Positions 1 to 8,988 of a stretch of 64,000 nt of DNA are shown here, in pieces. The DNA comes from Lachnospiraceae bacterium (GTDB lineage Bacteria; Bacillota; Clostridia; Lachnospirales; Lachnospiraceae): positions 1-64,000 of the forward strand of contig JAFRNR010000036.1 in NCBI GenBank assembly GCA_017430085.1, given 5' to 3'. The position numbers and the translations under genes are program-made. A model generated the notes under the pieces. That model worked only from the letters and a program-made list of their open reading frames with translations. It ran no database searches and had not been told where the DNA came from. The first letter of the stretch is position 1; the number at the start of each line of letters is the position of its first letter.

Positions 1-17
1 CCCCATCGCCTGCTTTG

Positions 18-2141
18 TCATTGCAGTTTTTTCTTGATCGTCAGGACGTTCCTTCCGTCCCGGTATTCATACCGCACCGCATCCGCGAACTGCTTCACCA
101 GGAAGATGCCCATGCCGCCTTCCGGGCGCTCCAGAAGGTCGTCCGCCATGTGGGCGTCCGTGTCCTGCGCGAGCGGATCGAAGGGGTTGCCGTTGTCCGC
201 GAATTCGAGCTGCGCAAGGCCGGCGAAGCGCGACAGCGCGACGTGCAGGGCGGGGGCGGGCACGCCGTCATAGGCATAGCTGATGCAGTTGTTCATCACT
301 TCGTCCGTCACCATGCAGAGTTCGGAGACCGGGTCGGCGGGGAGGTCCGCGAGGAGTTCGTGGAGGCCGTCGCAGACGGTCGTGATGTCGTCATAGGACG
401 GCGGGGCCAGCTCCCAGCTTTTTTCGGTGCCGGCGGTCAGCTGCAGCAGGGTCACGTCGTCGAACTGCTCCGCGCCGTTCGCGAAGGCCGCCAGCGCGTC
501 GTACAGGGCGGGCAGCGTGTTCCCGGGCGTGCGCTCCAGCACTTCGCGGATGCGGTCGTAGCCGAAGGCTTCCTCCTGCGGGTCGATGCCCTCGTCCAGG
601 CCGTCGGTGAAGATCATCAGGCGGTCGCCGCGCTGCAGAGTCAGGCTGTCCTCCTCAAAGTCGAAATAGTCGAACAGGCCGAGCACGAAGTTGGATTCCT
701 CGCTGATCTGGCGCGCCTCGCCGCCGCGGATCAGGAAGGGCTGCTCGTGGCCGGCGCGCGCGTAGCGCAGCAGGCCGGTCGACAGTTCCAGGAGCCCGAA
801 GAACGCCGTGATGAACAGGCCTTCCTCGTTGTTTTTGCACAGTTCGGTGTTGACGGCTTTCGCGACCTCGCCCGGGCTTTTGCCCGCGGAGGCGTGGGCC
901 TTGATCAGTTCCTTCCCGCGCATCATGAAGAGCGCGGCGGGCACGCCCTTGCCGGACACATCGGCTTCCGCGAAGAACAGGTGGTCTTCGTCGACCAGGA
1001 AGTAGTCGTACAGGTCGCCGCCCACTTCCTTCGCGGGGCGGATCAGGCTGTCGATGCGCGCGCCGCGCGCCTCAAAGCCGCTCTTCGGCAGCGATTCGGC
1101 CTGGATGCGGCTGGCCAGCGCCAGCTCCGCCCGGATGCTCTCCTCCCGCGCCGTTTTTTCGCCGATCGTGCGGATGTATTCCGCCATTTTGTCCTGCATC
1201 AGGTCAAATCCGCGGGACAGGTCCTCCACTTCGTCGCCGGAGCGGATATCCGCGCGCACGGGCGTCAGGCCGCCTTCCGCGTTTTCCTGCATCTGCTCCG
1301 TAAAGCTGCGCGCGGCGTCCGACAGACGGCGCACGTTCTTCGCCACGAAGCGGTCCACGAACAGAACGTAGACCAGGGCCAGCACGGCGGTGACCCCCAG
1401 CATCACGCCGGCCATGTTCCGGACAAAGCCGGACTGGTAGGCCGACACGTTTTTCAGCGAGGCCTGGACGACCGCATAGATCGGCGGGACGGACGGGTCC
1501 TCTTCCTCCGGTGTCAGCATGCAGGTGCACAGGCAGTAGCCCCCTTCGAAGAACGCGGTCCCGGTCCCGGCGGGCAGGAAATAACGGCGCGCCTCATTCG
1601 GCACGGTCATCACGCTGGCCGGGTAATTGTACCGCGGGGACGTGGCGGACGTGGCATCCGCCAGAAAGACCAGTTCGTTGTGTTCCGGATCGTAACAGAC
1701 GAGGGCCGCGCCTTGCAGGTCCGAGCTCATCATGACCGTGTTGAGGCCGCCCACCATCGCCCTGTATTCATTCAGGAAGACCAGTTTGTCATAGGACATC
1801 CCGATGCGGCCTGCCGGCGGGAAGATATCCCCGGTGAGGTTCTCGAAGAATTGATTCTTTTCATTCTGGTCCGGGTCCGGCAGGGAGGACCAGTATTCGA
1901 TCGCCTCCCGGTTTTCCTGCACAAGGGCGTCGATGTCCTTCTGCAGGCCGAGCAGCATTTCGCCGTTTGTGAAGCTCACCGATTCGGACAGGCTCTTCGC
2001 CGCATCGGTGCAGGCCCCGGACAGGTCATTGCGGATCCGGGCGGAAAAGAGCGCATAGGAAATAAAGACCGCCGCCGCTGTCAGGGCCAGCGACAGGGCG
2101 ACGGTCAGCAGAATGACTTTCCGGCGGATCGGGAATTTCAT
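18..2141 (-). CDS. Membrane PP2C (SpoIIE/RsbU-type) phosphatase fused to an anti-sigma-like ATPase domain
   Basis: The 707-residue protein starts with a transmembrane helix (about 9-32), then has an extracytoplasmic sensor region, a second helix near 243-262 and a HAMP-like linker. A SpoIIE-type PP2C domain follows, with the metal-binding stretches EVGGDLYDYF, ADVSGKGVPAALFM and FTDGLDEG. The last ~130 residues look like an RsbW/SpoIIAB-type HATPase domain (DEVMNNCISYAY, then DNGNPFDP and GGMGIFLVKQ). Such proteins dephosphorylate STAS-domain anti-anti-sigma factors, and the ATPase part normally phosphorylates them or binds a sigma factor. The gene sits 9 bases after the STAS gene, so the pair is very probably one partner-switching module. 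Carrying phosphatase and kinase-like domains in one chain is the unusual point; whether the ATPase domain is active is unknown. Confidence 0.9.
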   Translation of the reverse strand: MKFPIRRKVILLTVALSLALTAAAVFISYALFSARIRNDLSGACTDAAKSLSESVSFTNGEMLLGLQKDIDALVQENREAIEYWSSLPDPDQNEKNQFFENLTGDIFPPAGRIGMSYDKLVFLNEYRAMVGGLNTVMMSSDLQGAALVCYDPEHNELVFLADATSATSPRYNYPASVMTVPNEARRYFLPAGTGTAFFEGGYCLCTCMLTPEEEDPSVPPIYAVVQASLKNVSAYQSGFVRNMAGVMLGVTAVLALVYVLFVDRFVAKNVRRLSDAARSFTEQMQENAEGGLTPVRADIRSGDEVEDLSRGFDLMQDKMAEYIRTIGEKTAREESIRAELALASRIQAESLPKSGFEARGARIDSLIRPAKEVGGDLYDYFLVDEDHLFFAEADVSGKGVPAALFMMRGKELIKAHASAGKSPGEVAKAVNTELCKNNEEGLFITAFFGLLELSTGLLRYARAGHEQPFLIRGGEARQISEESNFVLGLFDYFDFEEDSLTLQRGDRLMIFTDGLDEGIDPQEEAFGYDRIREVLERTPGNTLPALYDALAAFANGAEQFDDVTLLQLTAGTEKSWELAPPSYDDITTVCDGLHELLADLPADPVSELCMVTDEVMNNCISYAYDGVPAPALHVALSRFAGLAQLEFADNGNPFDPLAQDTDAHMADDLLERPEGGMGIFLVKQFADAVRYEYRDGRNVLTIKKKLQ

Positions 2142-2150
2142 GACGGCCCG

Positions 2151-2450
2151 TCAGATGACGGTGATGGCCTTGTTGAAGCCGGCCACCTTGAAGATCTCCT
2201 GCACCACGCGGTTGATGTTTTTCACCACCAGCTTGTTGCCGGTGGAGACGGCCTGCTTCTGCAGCGCCACCAGGAGGCGCAGGCCGGCGGAGGAGATGTA
2301 CTCCACGCCCGTGAAATCCAGTTCCAGGTCGCAGCCGGCGATGTCCGCGTCGGCCAGCCGGCGCTTGAGTTCCTCGCTGGTCACCGTGTCCAGACGGCCC
2401 GTGATCTGTACCGTCACCTGGGTTCCTTCTTTGGTAATAATCGCTTCCAT
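2151..2450 (-). CDS. STAS-domain anti-sigma factor antagonist
   Basis: This 99-residue protein is a single STAS domain of the SpoIIAA/RsbV type. The phosphorylatable serine motif YISSAGLR is present at Ser53-Ser54, and the length matches the family. In known systems the unphosphorylated form captures an anti-sigma kinase and so frees a sigma factor. The gene lies between ddl (32 bases upstream) and the PP2C phosphatase (9 bases downstream), all on the minus strand, so the three probably share a transcript. The downstream protein carries both phosphatase and ATPase domains and is the obvious partner. No sigma factor gene lies nearby, so the final target cannot be named. Confidence 0.93.
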   Translation of the reverse strand: MEAIITKEGTQVTVQITGRLDTVTSEELKRRLADADIAGCDLELDFTGVEYISSAGLRLLVALQKQAVSTGNKLVVKNINRVVQEIFKVAGFNKAITVI

Positions 2451-2482
2451 GTGTTTCCTTTCTGTCTATAACACGCACGGCG

Positions 2483-3553
2483 TCACGCGCCGCGCCGCAG
2501 CCCCTCTTCGATCAGCGCGTCCAGGAGTTGCGGGATGGGCAGGCCCGCCGCCGCCCACAGCTGGGGGTACATGCTGATGGAGGTAAAGCCCGGGAACGTG
2601 TTGATCTCGTTGAAAATGACCCGGTTCGTGCCGTTCTCCAGGAAGAAGTCCACGCGGGACAGGCCGTACGCGCCGACTGCTTCAAAGACTTTGACGGCGT
2701 CGCGGCGGATCTCCTCGGCCTTGCCTTCGGGCAGGTCGGGATCCGTGACCGTCTGGGAATCCGGGTTGGAGTATTTGGCGTCGAAATCATAGAAATCCGC
2801 GGAGGCGGCGGAGAGGATCTCGCCGACGCCGCTGGCTTTCGGGCCGTCCTGGGTGGAGCGCACCGCGCATTCCAGTTCCCGGCCCGTGATGTTTTCTTCC
2901 GCCATCACGCGGGTGCCGTAGCGCGCCGCCAGTTCCAGCGCGCCGACCAGGTCTTCGCGGTTCCGCGCGCGGGAGCAGCCCTGGGAGGAGCCGCCGTCGG
3001 AAGGCTTCACGAAGATCGGGTAGTCAAAAGTCTCTTCTAGACGCTTGACGACCGCGTCCATGTCCTTGAGATCGCGCGGCGTCAGGCTCACGAAACGCGC
3101 CTGCTCCACGCCGGCCGCGGCCACCAGCACCTTGGTGTAGGGCTTGTCCATGCCGCAGGCGGAAGCCGCCACGCCGCAGCCCACATAGGGAATGCGGGCC
3201 AGTTCGAACAGGCCCTGGACGGTCCCGTCTTCGCCCCAGCGGCCGTGAAATACGGGGATCACCAGCTCCACCGGCTTCTCTTCCGTCCGGCCGTCCGGGT
3301 AAGAGATCAGCAGCGCTTTTTTTGTGGCGTCCGGGAGCAGCACCGCGCCGGTTTCGCCGTTCCGCCAGCTGCCGTCTTTGATGGCGGAGACGCTCTCCGT
3401 CAGCAGCCAGCGGCCTTCGCGCGTGACGCCGACCAGGGTCAGGTCGTAGCGGCTGCGGTCCAGGTTATTACATATCGTGGTGGCGGACAGGCAGGAGATG
3501 TCGTGCTCCTCGCTCTGGCCTCCGAAAAGGACCAATACCTTTAATCTATCCAT
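2483..3553 (-). CDS. ddl: D-alanine--D-alanine ligase
   Basis: The 356-residue protein is a full-length ATP-grasp ligase that makes the D-Ala-D-Ala dipeptide for peptidoglycan precursors in the cytoplasm. Visible family features are the N-terminal GGQSEEHDIS motif, PVFHGRWGEDGTVQGLFE, PIFVKPSDGGSSQG for ATP binding, and the metal-binding C-terminal FNEINTFPGFTS. The omega loop reads YDFDAKY, with the Lys-Tyr seen in D-Ala-D-Ala enzymes rather than the His of VanA-type D-Ala-D-Lac ligases, so vancomycin resistance is not suggested. It is the first gene of a minus-strand operon with the STAS and PP2C genes and has its own well-formed promoter. A GGAG ribosome site precedes the ATG. Confidence 0.96.
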   Translation of the reverse strand: MDRLKVLVLFGGQSEEHDISCLSATTICNNLDRSRYDLTLVGVTREGRWLLTESVSAIKDGSWRNGETGAVLLPDATKKALLISYPDGRTEEKPVELVIPVFHGRWGEDGTVQGLFELARIPYVGCGVAASACGMDKPYTKVLVAAAGVEQARFVSLTPRDLKDMDAVVKRLEETFDYPIFVKPSDGGSSQGCSRARNREDLVGALELAARYGTRVMAEENITGRELECAVRSTQDGPKASGVGEILSAASADFYDFDAKYSNPDSQTVTDPDLPEGKAEEIRRDAVKVFEAVGAYGLSRVDFFLENGTNRVIFNEINTFPGFTSISMYPQLWAAAGLPIPQLLDALIEEGLRRGA

Positions 3554-3584
3554 AATATTCTCCTTTTTTCAGGATCTCGGTGCT

Positions 3585-3613
3585 ATTATACTCCCTTGTT
3601 TCCGCCGCCGCAA
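3585..3613 (-). promoter_or_regulatory. Sigma-A promoter of ddl
   Basis: Read on the minus strand, TTGCGG (3613-3608), a 17-base spacer and TATAAT (3590-3585) stand about 32 bases upstream of the ddl start. The -10 box is perfect. It is back-to-back with the promoter of the ABC exporter operon. Confidence 0.7.
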
Positions 3614-3665
3614 GCGGAAAAATGGGCCGGAAAACGCCGGAAAACGCGCTCCTGCCGTGCAATAC

Positions 3666-3693
3666 TTGCATTTCCGGCCGGAAAGTGTATAAT
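3666..3693 (+). promoter_or_regulatory. Sigma-A promoter of the ABC-2 exporter operon, with a palindrome in the spacer
   Basis: TTGCAT (3666-3671), a 16-base spacer and TATAAT (3688-3693) lie 44 bases before the ATPase start. The spacer contains the perfect 12-base palindrome TTCCGGCCGGAA (3672-3683), a possible operator. That it is an operator is inference. Confidence 0.65.
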
Positions 3694-3736
3694 ATATTGT
3701 TGACTTTTATGATCAATCGGTCCAGCGAGGTATTTT

Positions 3737-4432
3737 ATGATCCGGGCGGAACATCTGACCTTTTCATACGGCAGGGGCACGCTGATCCGGGACGTGCAGT
3801 TTGAGGTGCATCCCGGCGAATGCCTCGTGCTCACGGGCCCCAACGGAAGCGGCAAATCCACGCTGCTGGCGCTGATTGCCGGCGCGTTCAAACCGCAGAG
3901 CGGCTCCGTCCGCGTGGAGGGGGCGCTGGGGATGGTCCCCCAGGGAACGGCCCTGTTCGACGACATGACGGTGGAGGACAACCTGCTGTTCTTCGCCGGC
4001 CTGAACAGGACGTCCGTGCCGGAAGTGCTCCCCTTCGGGCTGGAGCAGTACCGGAAGAAACGGGTCGCGTCGCTGTCCGGCGGTTCCCAGAAACGGGTCA
4101 GCATCGCCTGCGCGCTGCTGGGCGATCCTGCCAACCTGCTGCTGGACGAGCCCTGCGCAGGACTGGATATTGCCTACCGCGGGGAGCTGGCCGGACTGAT
4201 CGCGGAACTGAAAAAAGAAGGGCGCTGCCTGATCTATGTGGCTCACGAACCGGCTGAATATGCCGCATTTTTCGACAAGCTGCTCTTTTTAGGAGAAGAT
4301 TCTCCCCGGTACTACGGGGCGGAGGAGCTCGCCGGAGCGACGCTGCACGAAACCACGGACCGGATAACGGAAACCTACCGCGCTCTCTGCGAAGGGAGCA
4401 GAAAAGAGGAGAAGCACGATGGAAATCTATAA
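3737..4432 (+). CDS. ABC transporter ATP-binding protein
   Basis: This 231-residue cytoplasmic ATPase has the Walker A motif GPNGSGKST, a Q-loop (MVPQG), the signature LSGGSQKR, Walker B LLLDEP and an H-loop (VAHEP). Its size is that of the single-domain ATPases serving ABC-2 type exporters. The next gene overlaps it by 14 bases, and two ABC-2-like permease genes follow, so it most likely energises that exporter. A GAGG ribosome site precedes the ATG, and a sigma-A promoter lies just upstream. The substrate is not evident; ABC-2 systems move lipids, polysaccharides, antibiotics or peptides. Confidence 0.92.
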   Translation: MIRAEHLTFSYGRGTLIRDVQFEVHPGECLVLTGPNGSGKSTLLALIAGAFKPQSGSVRVEGALGMVPQGTALFDDMTVEDNLLFFAGLNRTSVPEVLPFGLEQYRKKRVASLSGGSQKRVSIACALLGDPANLLLDEPCAGLDIAYRGELAGLIAELKKEGRCLIYVAHEPAEYAAFFDKLLFLGEDSPRYYGAEELAGATLHETTDRITETYRALCEGSRKEEKHDGNL

Positions 4433-6692
4433 ACACTATGACGGGACAGAAGAAAAGATCCTGAACACGCCCGCCGAAGAACTCGCCGGCGCCGCTGAAG
4501 ACGCGCTTGCCCGCGCGGAATTTTTATCGTCCGAGATCGCCGAGGCGGACTCCGCCGATCTGAATGTCCGGGACGCCGCTTTCGCCGCCCTGCGCGGAAA
4601 AGAAGAAGTGGACGAATACGCCCCGATCCCCGAAGCGGTCAGCGTGGAAAGAACGCTGCGCTCCGCGGAAGAAGTAGCGGAAGACGCGCTGGAAGCGGCC
4701 GGCAAAACGGCCAGTTCCTTCCAGGCGATCGCCGAAGAGACCACGGAAGACGCGGAAGACGCCGTCGGCGCCGCCGCCGCCCTGGCCCCGGCCGTGAAAG
4801 CCAAAGCCGCCAAAGCGGCCGAATCCATGGATATGACCGCAATCGATGCGGAGATCCCCGCGAAAGCGGAAGAAACCGTTCAGGAAACCGGGGAGGTCCT
4901 GCCGGAGAAGGCGGTTTTTTTTCCTGAAGCAGCCGTAGCGGCAGCTGCGGCGGCAGCGGCGGAAATCACGGCTGAACCCGTTCCGGAAGTGACGGCTGAG
5001 CCTGTTCCGGAAGTCGCGGCCGAACCCGTTCCGGAAGTCCCGGAGATCCCGGCCGAACCTGCCCCCGTTCCCCCCGTCCGTGAAGAAGACCTCCTCCAGG
5101 TCGAAACGCCCGCGCCGGCCCCCGAACCGGAGCCGCCGGTCACCACGCCTTCGCGCATCAGCCGCAAGACCCTCACCATCGGCCTGATTTGCCTGGCCGT
5201 GGTGCTGCTGGGCCTCGGCGCCTTCCTGATGACCCGCCTGATCCGCCACCCCCTGCAGCGGGCCGCCGACGCCGCCTGGAACACGGCGGAGGAAATGGAT
5301 GAATCCGCCCTCGGCACTTTCGCGAAAAACCTCCGCGACCACGGCAGCGTCACGCTGAAAGTCGACCTGAACGAGATGCAGGAGCTCATCAGCACTTTCC
5401 TGCCCATCCCGCTCAAACTGGACGCCGCGGCCGAAGTGACCGTGTACAGCAAATACGGCAGCCTCGCCGCGCAGGCGGACGCGGTGATCAAGGGCAAGAG
5501 CATCGCGAACGGCCAGCTGATCTACAATGAAGGCAAAGACATCGCCATTTCCAGCGATATCCTGCTCGGCAAGACCAATTACGGGCTGAACCTGAAGACC
5601 ATCAACAGCACGATTGAGGGTTCCGTCCTGGATCCCGCCAAGGGCGGCGTCTTGGGCAGCCAGATCCCGCAGGAGCTGTTCGACTATCTGAAAACGCACG
5701 AGTTCAAGGAACACGAACTGGAAGAGACCGCCAAGGAAGGCAAGACCCGCATGCGGGAGCTGACCGATCACGGCGTCGCCTACCTGATCAAGAACGCGAA
5801 GTTCAATAACGGCAGCCAGACGATCGACATCGCCGGCGAAAGCATCAAAACCGGCGCCCTCACCGTGACCTTCAACGACGAAGTCTTCTGCGGTCTGCTG
5901 GAGACCCTGATCCAGTACTGCCGCGAGAACAAGGACATACGGACTTACCTGATCAAAACGCTGGACGGGATCCCGATCCCGGATGAGCTGTTCGTCGGAA
6001 AAACGGGAGTGAAAGCGCCGGAAACTCCGGAAGAACAGTATGACCAGATCCTGGACATGCTGGACGAGCAGATCGCGGAACTGAAAAAAGAGATCGCCGG
6101 CACGGACTTCACCGCCATCCTCTACACGAAGGACGGCAAAATGCTGCGGGCGGACGGCAAAGCCGTCAAGGGCGACCGGGAAGCGTTCTGCAGCATTTCC
6201 GTCGGTCCGGACGTCAAGGCGATCAAAGAGATCGATCTGGAACTGAACGTGCCCGGCGACGCCGTGATCAGCGCGCTTTATGAAGTCAAGACCCGCTCCG
6301 ACGACCTGTACGACGCCAAACTGACCGTCCGCTCCGACGCGGCGGACCTGGCGGCTCTCAAGATCAACTGGGATAAGAAGACCGGCGCCCTCTCCGTTCT
6401 GGTCCAGGATCTGCAGGGCGGCTATTTCGGCGAGCTGAGCGCCACTTTGCTGAAAAACGACAAAGTCACGACGCTGGACCTGCAGAAAGTCTCCTACTCC
6501 GACGGCACGGCCACCACCGAACTGCCGCTGACCGGCATCCATCTGACCTTTAGCGAGGCGGCGGAATTCCCCGCCCTGTCCAATTTCACCGAGATCACGA
6601 GCATGAGCGAGGATCAGATCGCGTCGGTCCTGGAAGACCTCGAAGAGACCATCTCCTCCCTCTTCTCCCTTTCCTCCCTTTTCGGGCAGTAA
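4419..6692 (+). CDS. Single-pass membrane protein with an acidic Ala/Glu/Pro-rich cytoplasmic region, function unknown
   Basis: The 757-residue protein has three parts. Residues 1-245 are low-complexity and rich in Ala, Glu and Pro, including a run of repeats of the type AEPVPEV. Residues about 251-272 form one hydrophobic transmembrane segment. The last ~480 residues appear folded and would lie outside the cell, since positively charged residues flank the segment and no signal peptide precedes it. I do not recognise a named domain in the outer part. It is translated from within the end of the ABC ATPase gene and is followed by two permease genes, so it is probably an accessory or exported-substrate-binding component of that exporter. 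The order ATPase, large membrane protein, permease, permease is uncommon. Confidence is high that the gene is real and low for any function. Confidence 0.88.
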   Translation: MEIYKHYDGTEEKILNTPAEELAGAAEDALARAEFLSSEIAEADSADLNVRDAAFAALRGKEEVDEYAPIPEAVSVERTLRSAEEVAEDALEAAGKTASSFQAIAEETTEDAEDAVGAAAALAPAVKAKAAKAAESMDMTAIDAEIPAKAEETVQETGEVLPEKAVFFPEAAVAAAAAAAAEITAEPVPEVTAEPVPEVAAEPVPEVPEIPAEPAPVPPVREEDLLQVETPAPAPEPEPPVTTPSRISRKTLTIGLICLAVVLLGLGAFLMTRLIRHPLQRAADAAWNTAEEMDESALGTFAKNLRDHGSVTLKVDLNEMQELISTFLPIPLKLDAAAEVTVYSKYGSLAAQADAVIKGKSIANGQLIYNEGKDIAISSDILLGKTNYGLNLKTINSTIEGSVLDPAKGGVLGSQIPQELFDYLKTHEFKEHELEETAKEGKTRMRELTDHGVAYLIKNAKFNNGSQTIDIAGESIKTGALTVTFNDEVFCGLLETLIQYCRENKDIRTYLIKTLDGIPIPDELFVGKTGVKAPETPEEQYDQILDMLDEQIAELKKEIAGTDFTAILYTKDGKMLRADGKAVKGDREAFCSISVGPDVKAIKEIDLELNVPGDAVISALYEVKTRSDDLYDAKLTVRSDAADLAALKINWDKKTGALSVLVQDLQGGYFGELSATLLKNDKVTTLDLQKVSYSDGTATTELPLTGIHLTFSEAAEFPALSNFTEITSMSEDQIASVLEDLEETISSLFSLSSLFGQ

Positions 6693-6710
6693 AACAGGAG
6701 TCTCCGGAAC

Positions 6711-7913
6711 GTGAAAGCGATGTGGCGGCGGGACTGGATCCTCTTTCGGCGCGGGCTGATCCCCGCGCTGATTTTGACGCTCCTTCTGGGCCTCGCCTCT
6801 TCGCTGGCCGCCTACGCGGTGACGAACAGCGCCAAGGAAAGCGCGGCGCCGGTCGAGGTCGCCCTGGTGGATGAGGAAGGCGGCGTGCTCAGCCGCATGG
6901 CCGTCAACGTCGTCAGCAGCCAGAGCTTCATCGCCAGTCTGGTGGATTTCCAGCAGACGAAACGTGAGGAGGCACTGGACGGGCTGAACAAAGGCCGCTA
7001 CGAAGCCGTCATCATCCTGCCGGAGGGGTATATCGATCAGATCCGCTACGGCTGGCCCGGCACCGGCCAGATCATCCTGTCCAAAGCCGCGGCGGCGTCC
7101 GCCGACGTGGTGGCCTCGCTGGCGAAGTTCGGCGAACTGCTGCTGGCCGGCGGCCAGTACGGCATCTTCGCAGGCGAAGAGCTTATTCAGGAGAAAGGAC
7201 TCTCCGAAGAATTCCACCAATACTTCCTGGACAAGAGCAACGACGAGCTATTCGACCAGGCCTTCAGCATTTACGACGACGGCATCCTGCGCGAGACCGC
7301 GCCGTACAGCGGCACCGGCCTCACCACCGACGCCTATTACGCCGCGGCCTGGATCAGCTTTTTCCTGCTGCTGTGCGGGCTGTTTTTCCCCGCGCTGTAC
7401 ACGAAGGACACACGGAAATCCGTGCTGACGCGGCTGTACAGCCTGTCCGTCACGCCGGGCGGGTATCTGTCCGGCAAACTGCTCTTCCCGTTCCTGTTCC
7501 GGCTGCCGCTGACGGCGGCGATCCTGGCGGTGCTGAGCCGTCATTTCTCCCTGCGCTTCACGCCCGGCGCACTCCTGTGGGCGCTGCTGGGGGTCGTCAT
7601 GGCTTCGGCGCTCATCAGCTTTGCTTCGGTCGCGCTGGGCCAGAAAAAAGGCTGGCAGGGGCTGCTGATGGGGATCGCGGCGGTCTGCCTCTTCCTGTGC
7701 GGCGGCCTGATCCCGCGCAGCATGCTGCCCGCGTGGGTAACGCAGATCGGGCGGTTCACGCCGCTCGGGGCGGTGCTCAGCGCGTTCAAGCCGCTGTTCG
7801 GCGGGAAAGCCGACGTGCCTTCGATCCTGGCCGGACTGCTCCTGACCGCGGCTGCCGGCTTTCTCGCGTGGCGCCACCTCACGCTCATGCCGCAGAAGGG
7901 AGATGAATCATGA
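6711..7913 (+). CDS. ABC-2 type transporter permease (first subunit)
   Basis: The 400-residue protein has an N-terminal transmembrane helix (about 15-37), a large extracytoplasmic loop (about 40-215) and a C-terminal cluster of five to six helices. This is the arrangement of YhgE/ABC-2_membrane_3-type exporter subunits. The start is GTG, with AGGAG about 10 bases upstream; no better ATG is nearby. Its last four bases overlap the start of the second permease gene (ATGA), showing translational coupling. It should form the membrane channel with the next subunit, powered by the upstream ATPase. The substrate is unknown. Confidence 0.85.
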   Translation: MKAMWRRDWILFRRGLIPALILTLLLGLASSLAAYAVTNSAKESAAPVEVALVDEEGGVLSRMAVNVVSSQSFIASLVDFQQTKREEALDGLNKGRYEAVIILPEGYIDQIRYGWPGTGQIILSKAAAASADVVASLAKFGELLLAGGQYGIFAGEELIQEKGLSEEFHQYFLDKSNDELFDQAFSIYDDGILRETAPYSGTGLTTDAYYAAAWISFFLLLCGLFFPALYTKDTRKSVLTRLYSLSVTPGGYLSGKLLFPFLFRLPLTAAILAVLSRHFSLRFTPGALLWALLGVVMASALISFASVALGQKKGWQGLLMGIAAVCLFLCGGLIPRSMLPAWVTQIGRFTPLGAVLSAFKPLFGGKADVPSILAGLLLTAAAGFLAWRHLTLMPQKGDES

Positions 7914-8905
7914 AGCTGCTTCTCTTCTCCCTGAAAAAGACCCTGCGCACGCCCCTGTACTGGATCTTCGTCCTGGGCATCCTGCTCCTGCCGCCCTTCT
8001 TCTATCACGTGGGCCGGCACACGGCCGCGCCGCCCTCCGCCTACTGGCTGGAAAACCCGCAGGATCCGGATTCCGCGCTGGTCGCGGGCTATCTGGACCG
8101 CGCCGGTTTCATCTCCTACTCCTCCGAAGAAGCGCTGCGGCGCGACGTGGAGCAGGGCGAACTGGAAGGCGGCGTCCTGGTCCCCGGCGACCTGACCGAA
8201 CGGCTCACCCGCGGCGATTACAAAGGCTCGCTCTATTTCCTGATCAGCGCCACCGCGCTGCTGCCCGACCTGTGGCAGAACCACACGTCGGCCGCCCTGC
8301 TGGCCGTCTATGCGCCGTATATCTCCGCGCGCTATCTGGAGGAAGGCGGCATCACACTGGAGGAAATGAAGGAAGCCTACCAGGAAATGATCCAGACCGG
8401 CCAGCTGTTCCACTTCGAGATCACGGCCCGCGACGGCCGCGCGATCCCGGACACGGCCCGCAGCCGCCGCTTCTTCCTGGGCGCCTTATCCCTCCTCCTG
8501 TTCCTGGGCAGCTATTTCTGCATCTCCGCCCCGCTGGCGGAGACCGCAGCGCAGCAGAGCCTGCGCATCGGCCGGGGCCGCGCTTTCCGGACCCTCTACG
8601 TGCCCGGCGTCCTGCTGCGGGGCCTGGGCCTGTCCGCCGCCGCGCTCGGCGCGTGCCTGATCAGCGGAGAACGGGGCTTTATCCTGCCCGCCGCCGTCTC
8701 ACTGGCCGCGATGCTCCTCTTCCACCTGCTCCTGGGCCTCCTGCCCGGCCGCAGCTGGAAAGACCTGCTGATCATCTTCATCGCCCTCTTCAGCCTGGCC
8801 ATCGCCCCGATGTATCTGGACCTGAGCCTGCTGGTCCCGGCGATTGCCAAGGTGAGATTCCTGCTGCCGCCGTGCTGGGTGTGGTTTCTGGCGGGAATGC
8901 TGTAA
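7910..8905 (+). CDS. ABC-2 type transporter permease (second subunit)
   Basis: The 331-residue membrane protein has an N-terminal helix (about 17-33), a soluble loop of ~170 residues that would face outside, and a C-terminal block of about five helices, much like its upstream neighbour. The two probably form a heterodimeric channel. The start codon overlaps the stop of the preceding gene. It is the last gene of the exporter operon, and a strong hairpin follows 25 bases after the stop. The sequence has drifted, and assignment rests mainly on topology and operon context. Confidence 0.8.
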   Translation: MKLLLFSLKKTLRTPLYWIFVLGILLLPPFFYHVGRHTAAPPSAYWLENPQDPDSALVAGYLDRAGFISYSSEEALRRDVEQGELEGGVLVPGDLTERLTRGDYKGSLYFLISATALLPDLWQNHTSAALLAVYAPYISARYLEEGGITLEEMKEAYQEMIQTGQLFHFEITARDGRAIPDTARSRRFFLGALSLLLFLGSYFCISAPLAETAAQQSLRIGRGRAFRTLYVPGVLLRGLGLSAAALGACLISGERGFILPAAVSLAAMLLFHLLLGLLPGRSWKDLLIIFIALFSLAIAPMYLDLSLLVPAIAKVRFLLPPCWVWFLAGML

Positions 8906-8930
8906 AAGAGTTTATTTACCGGGCATGGAA

Positions 8931-8960
8931 AAGGGCGGCCGTTGGCCGCCCTTGGTATAA
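8931..8960 (+). terminator. Terminator-like hairpin after the ABC exporter operon
   Basis: A perfect 10-bp stem (8931-8940 with 8944-8953) closes a 3-base loop just after the exporter operon. The following tract is only moderately T-rich, so strength is uncertain. Confidence 0.6.
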
Positions 8961-8988
8961 TGGTTTTCTGTACTATTTCAAGAACTGA

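Noticed and set aside
15..2471. Long plus-strand frame at the window start
   Set aside because: It is the reverse shadow of the PP2C and STAS genes, which show full domain motifs.
2483..3553. VanA-type resistance ligase
   Set aside because: The omega loop has the Lys-Tyr of D-Ala-D-Ala ligases, and no vanH/vanX genes are nearby.
4524..7220. Very long minus-strand open frame (about 900 residues) opposite the membrane protein and permease genes
   Set aside because: It is antisense to clear genes, has low-complexity Gly/Arg/Asp-rich content without domains, and follows from GC-rich codon bias on the other strand.
7903..8988. Alternative plus-strand frame overlapping the second ABC-2 permease
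   Set aside because: Its content is Pro/Arg-rich with no membrane segments, whereas the other frame gives a membrane protein coupled to the previous gene.
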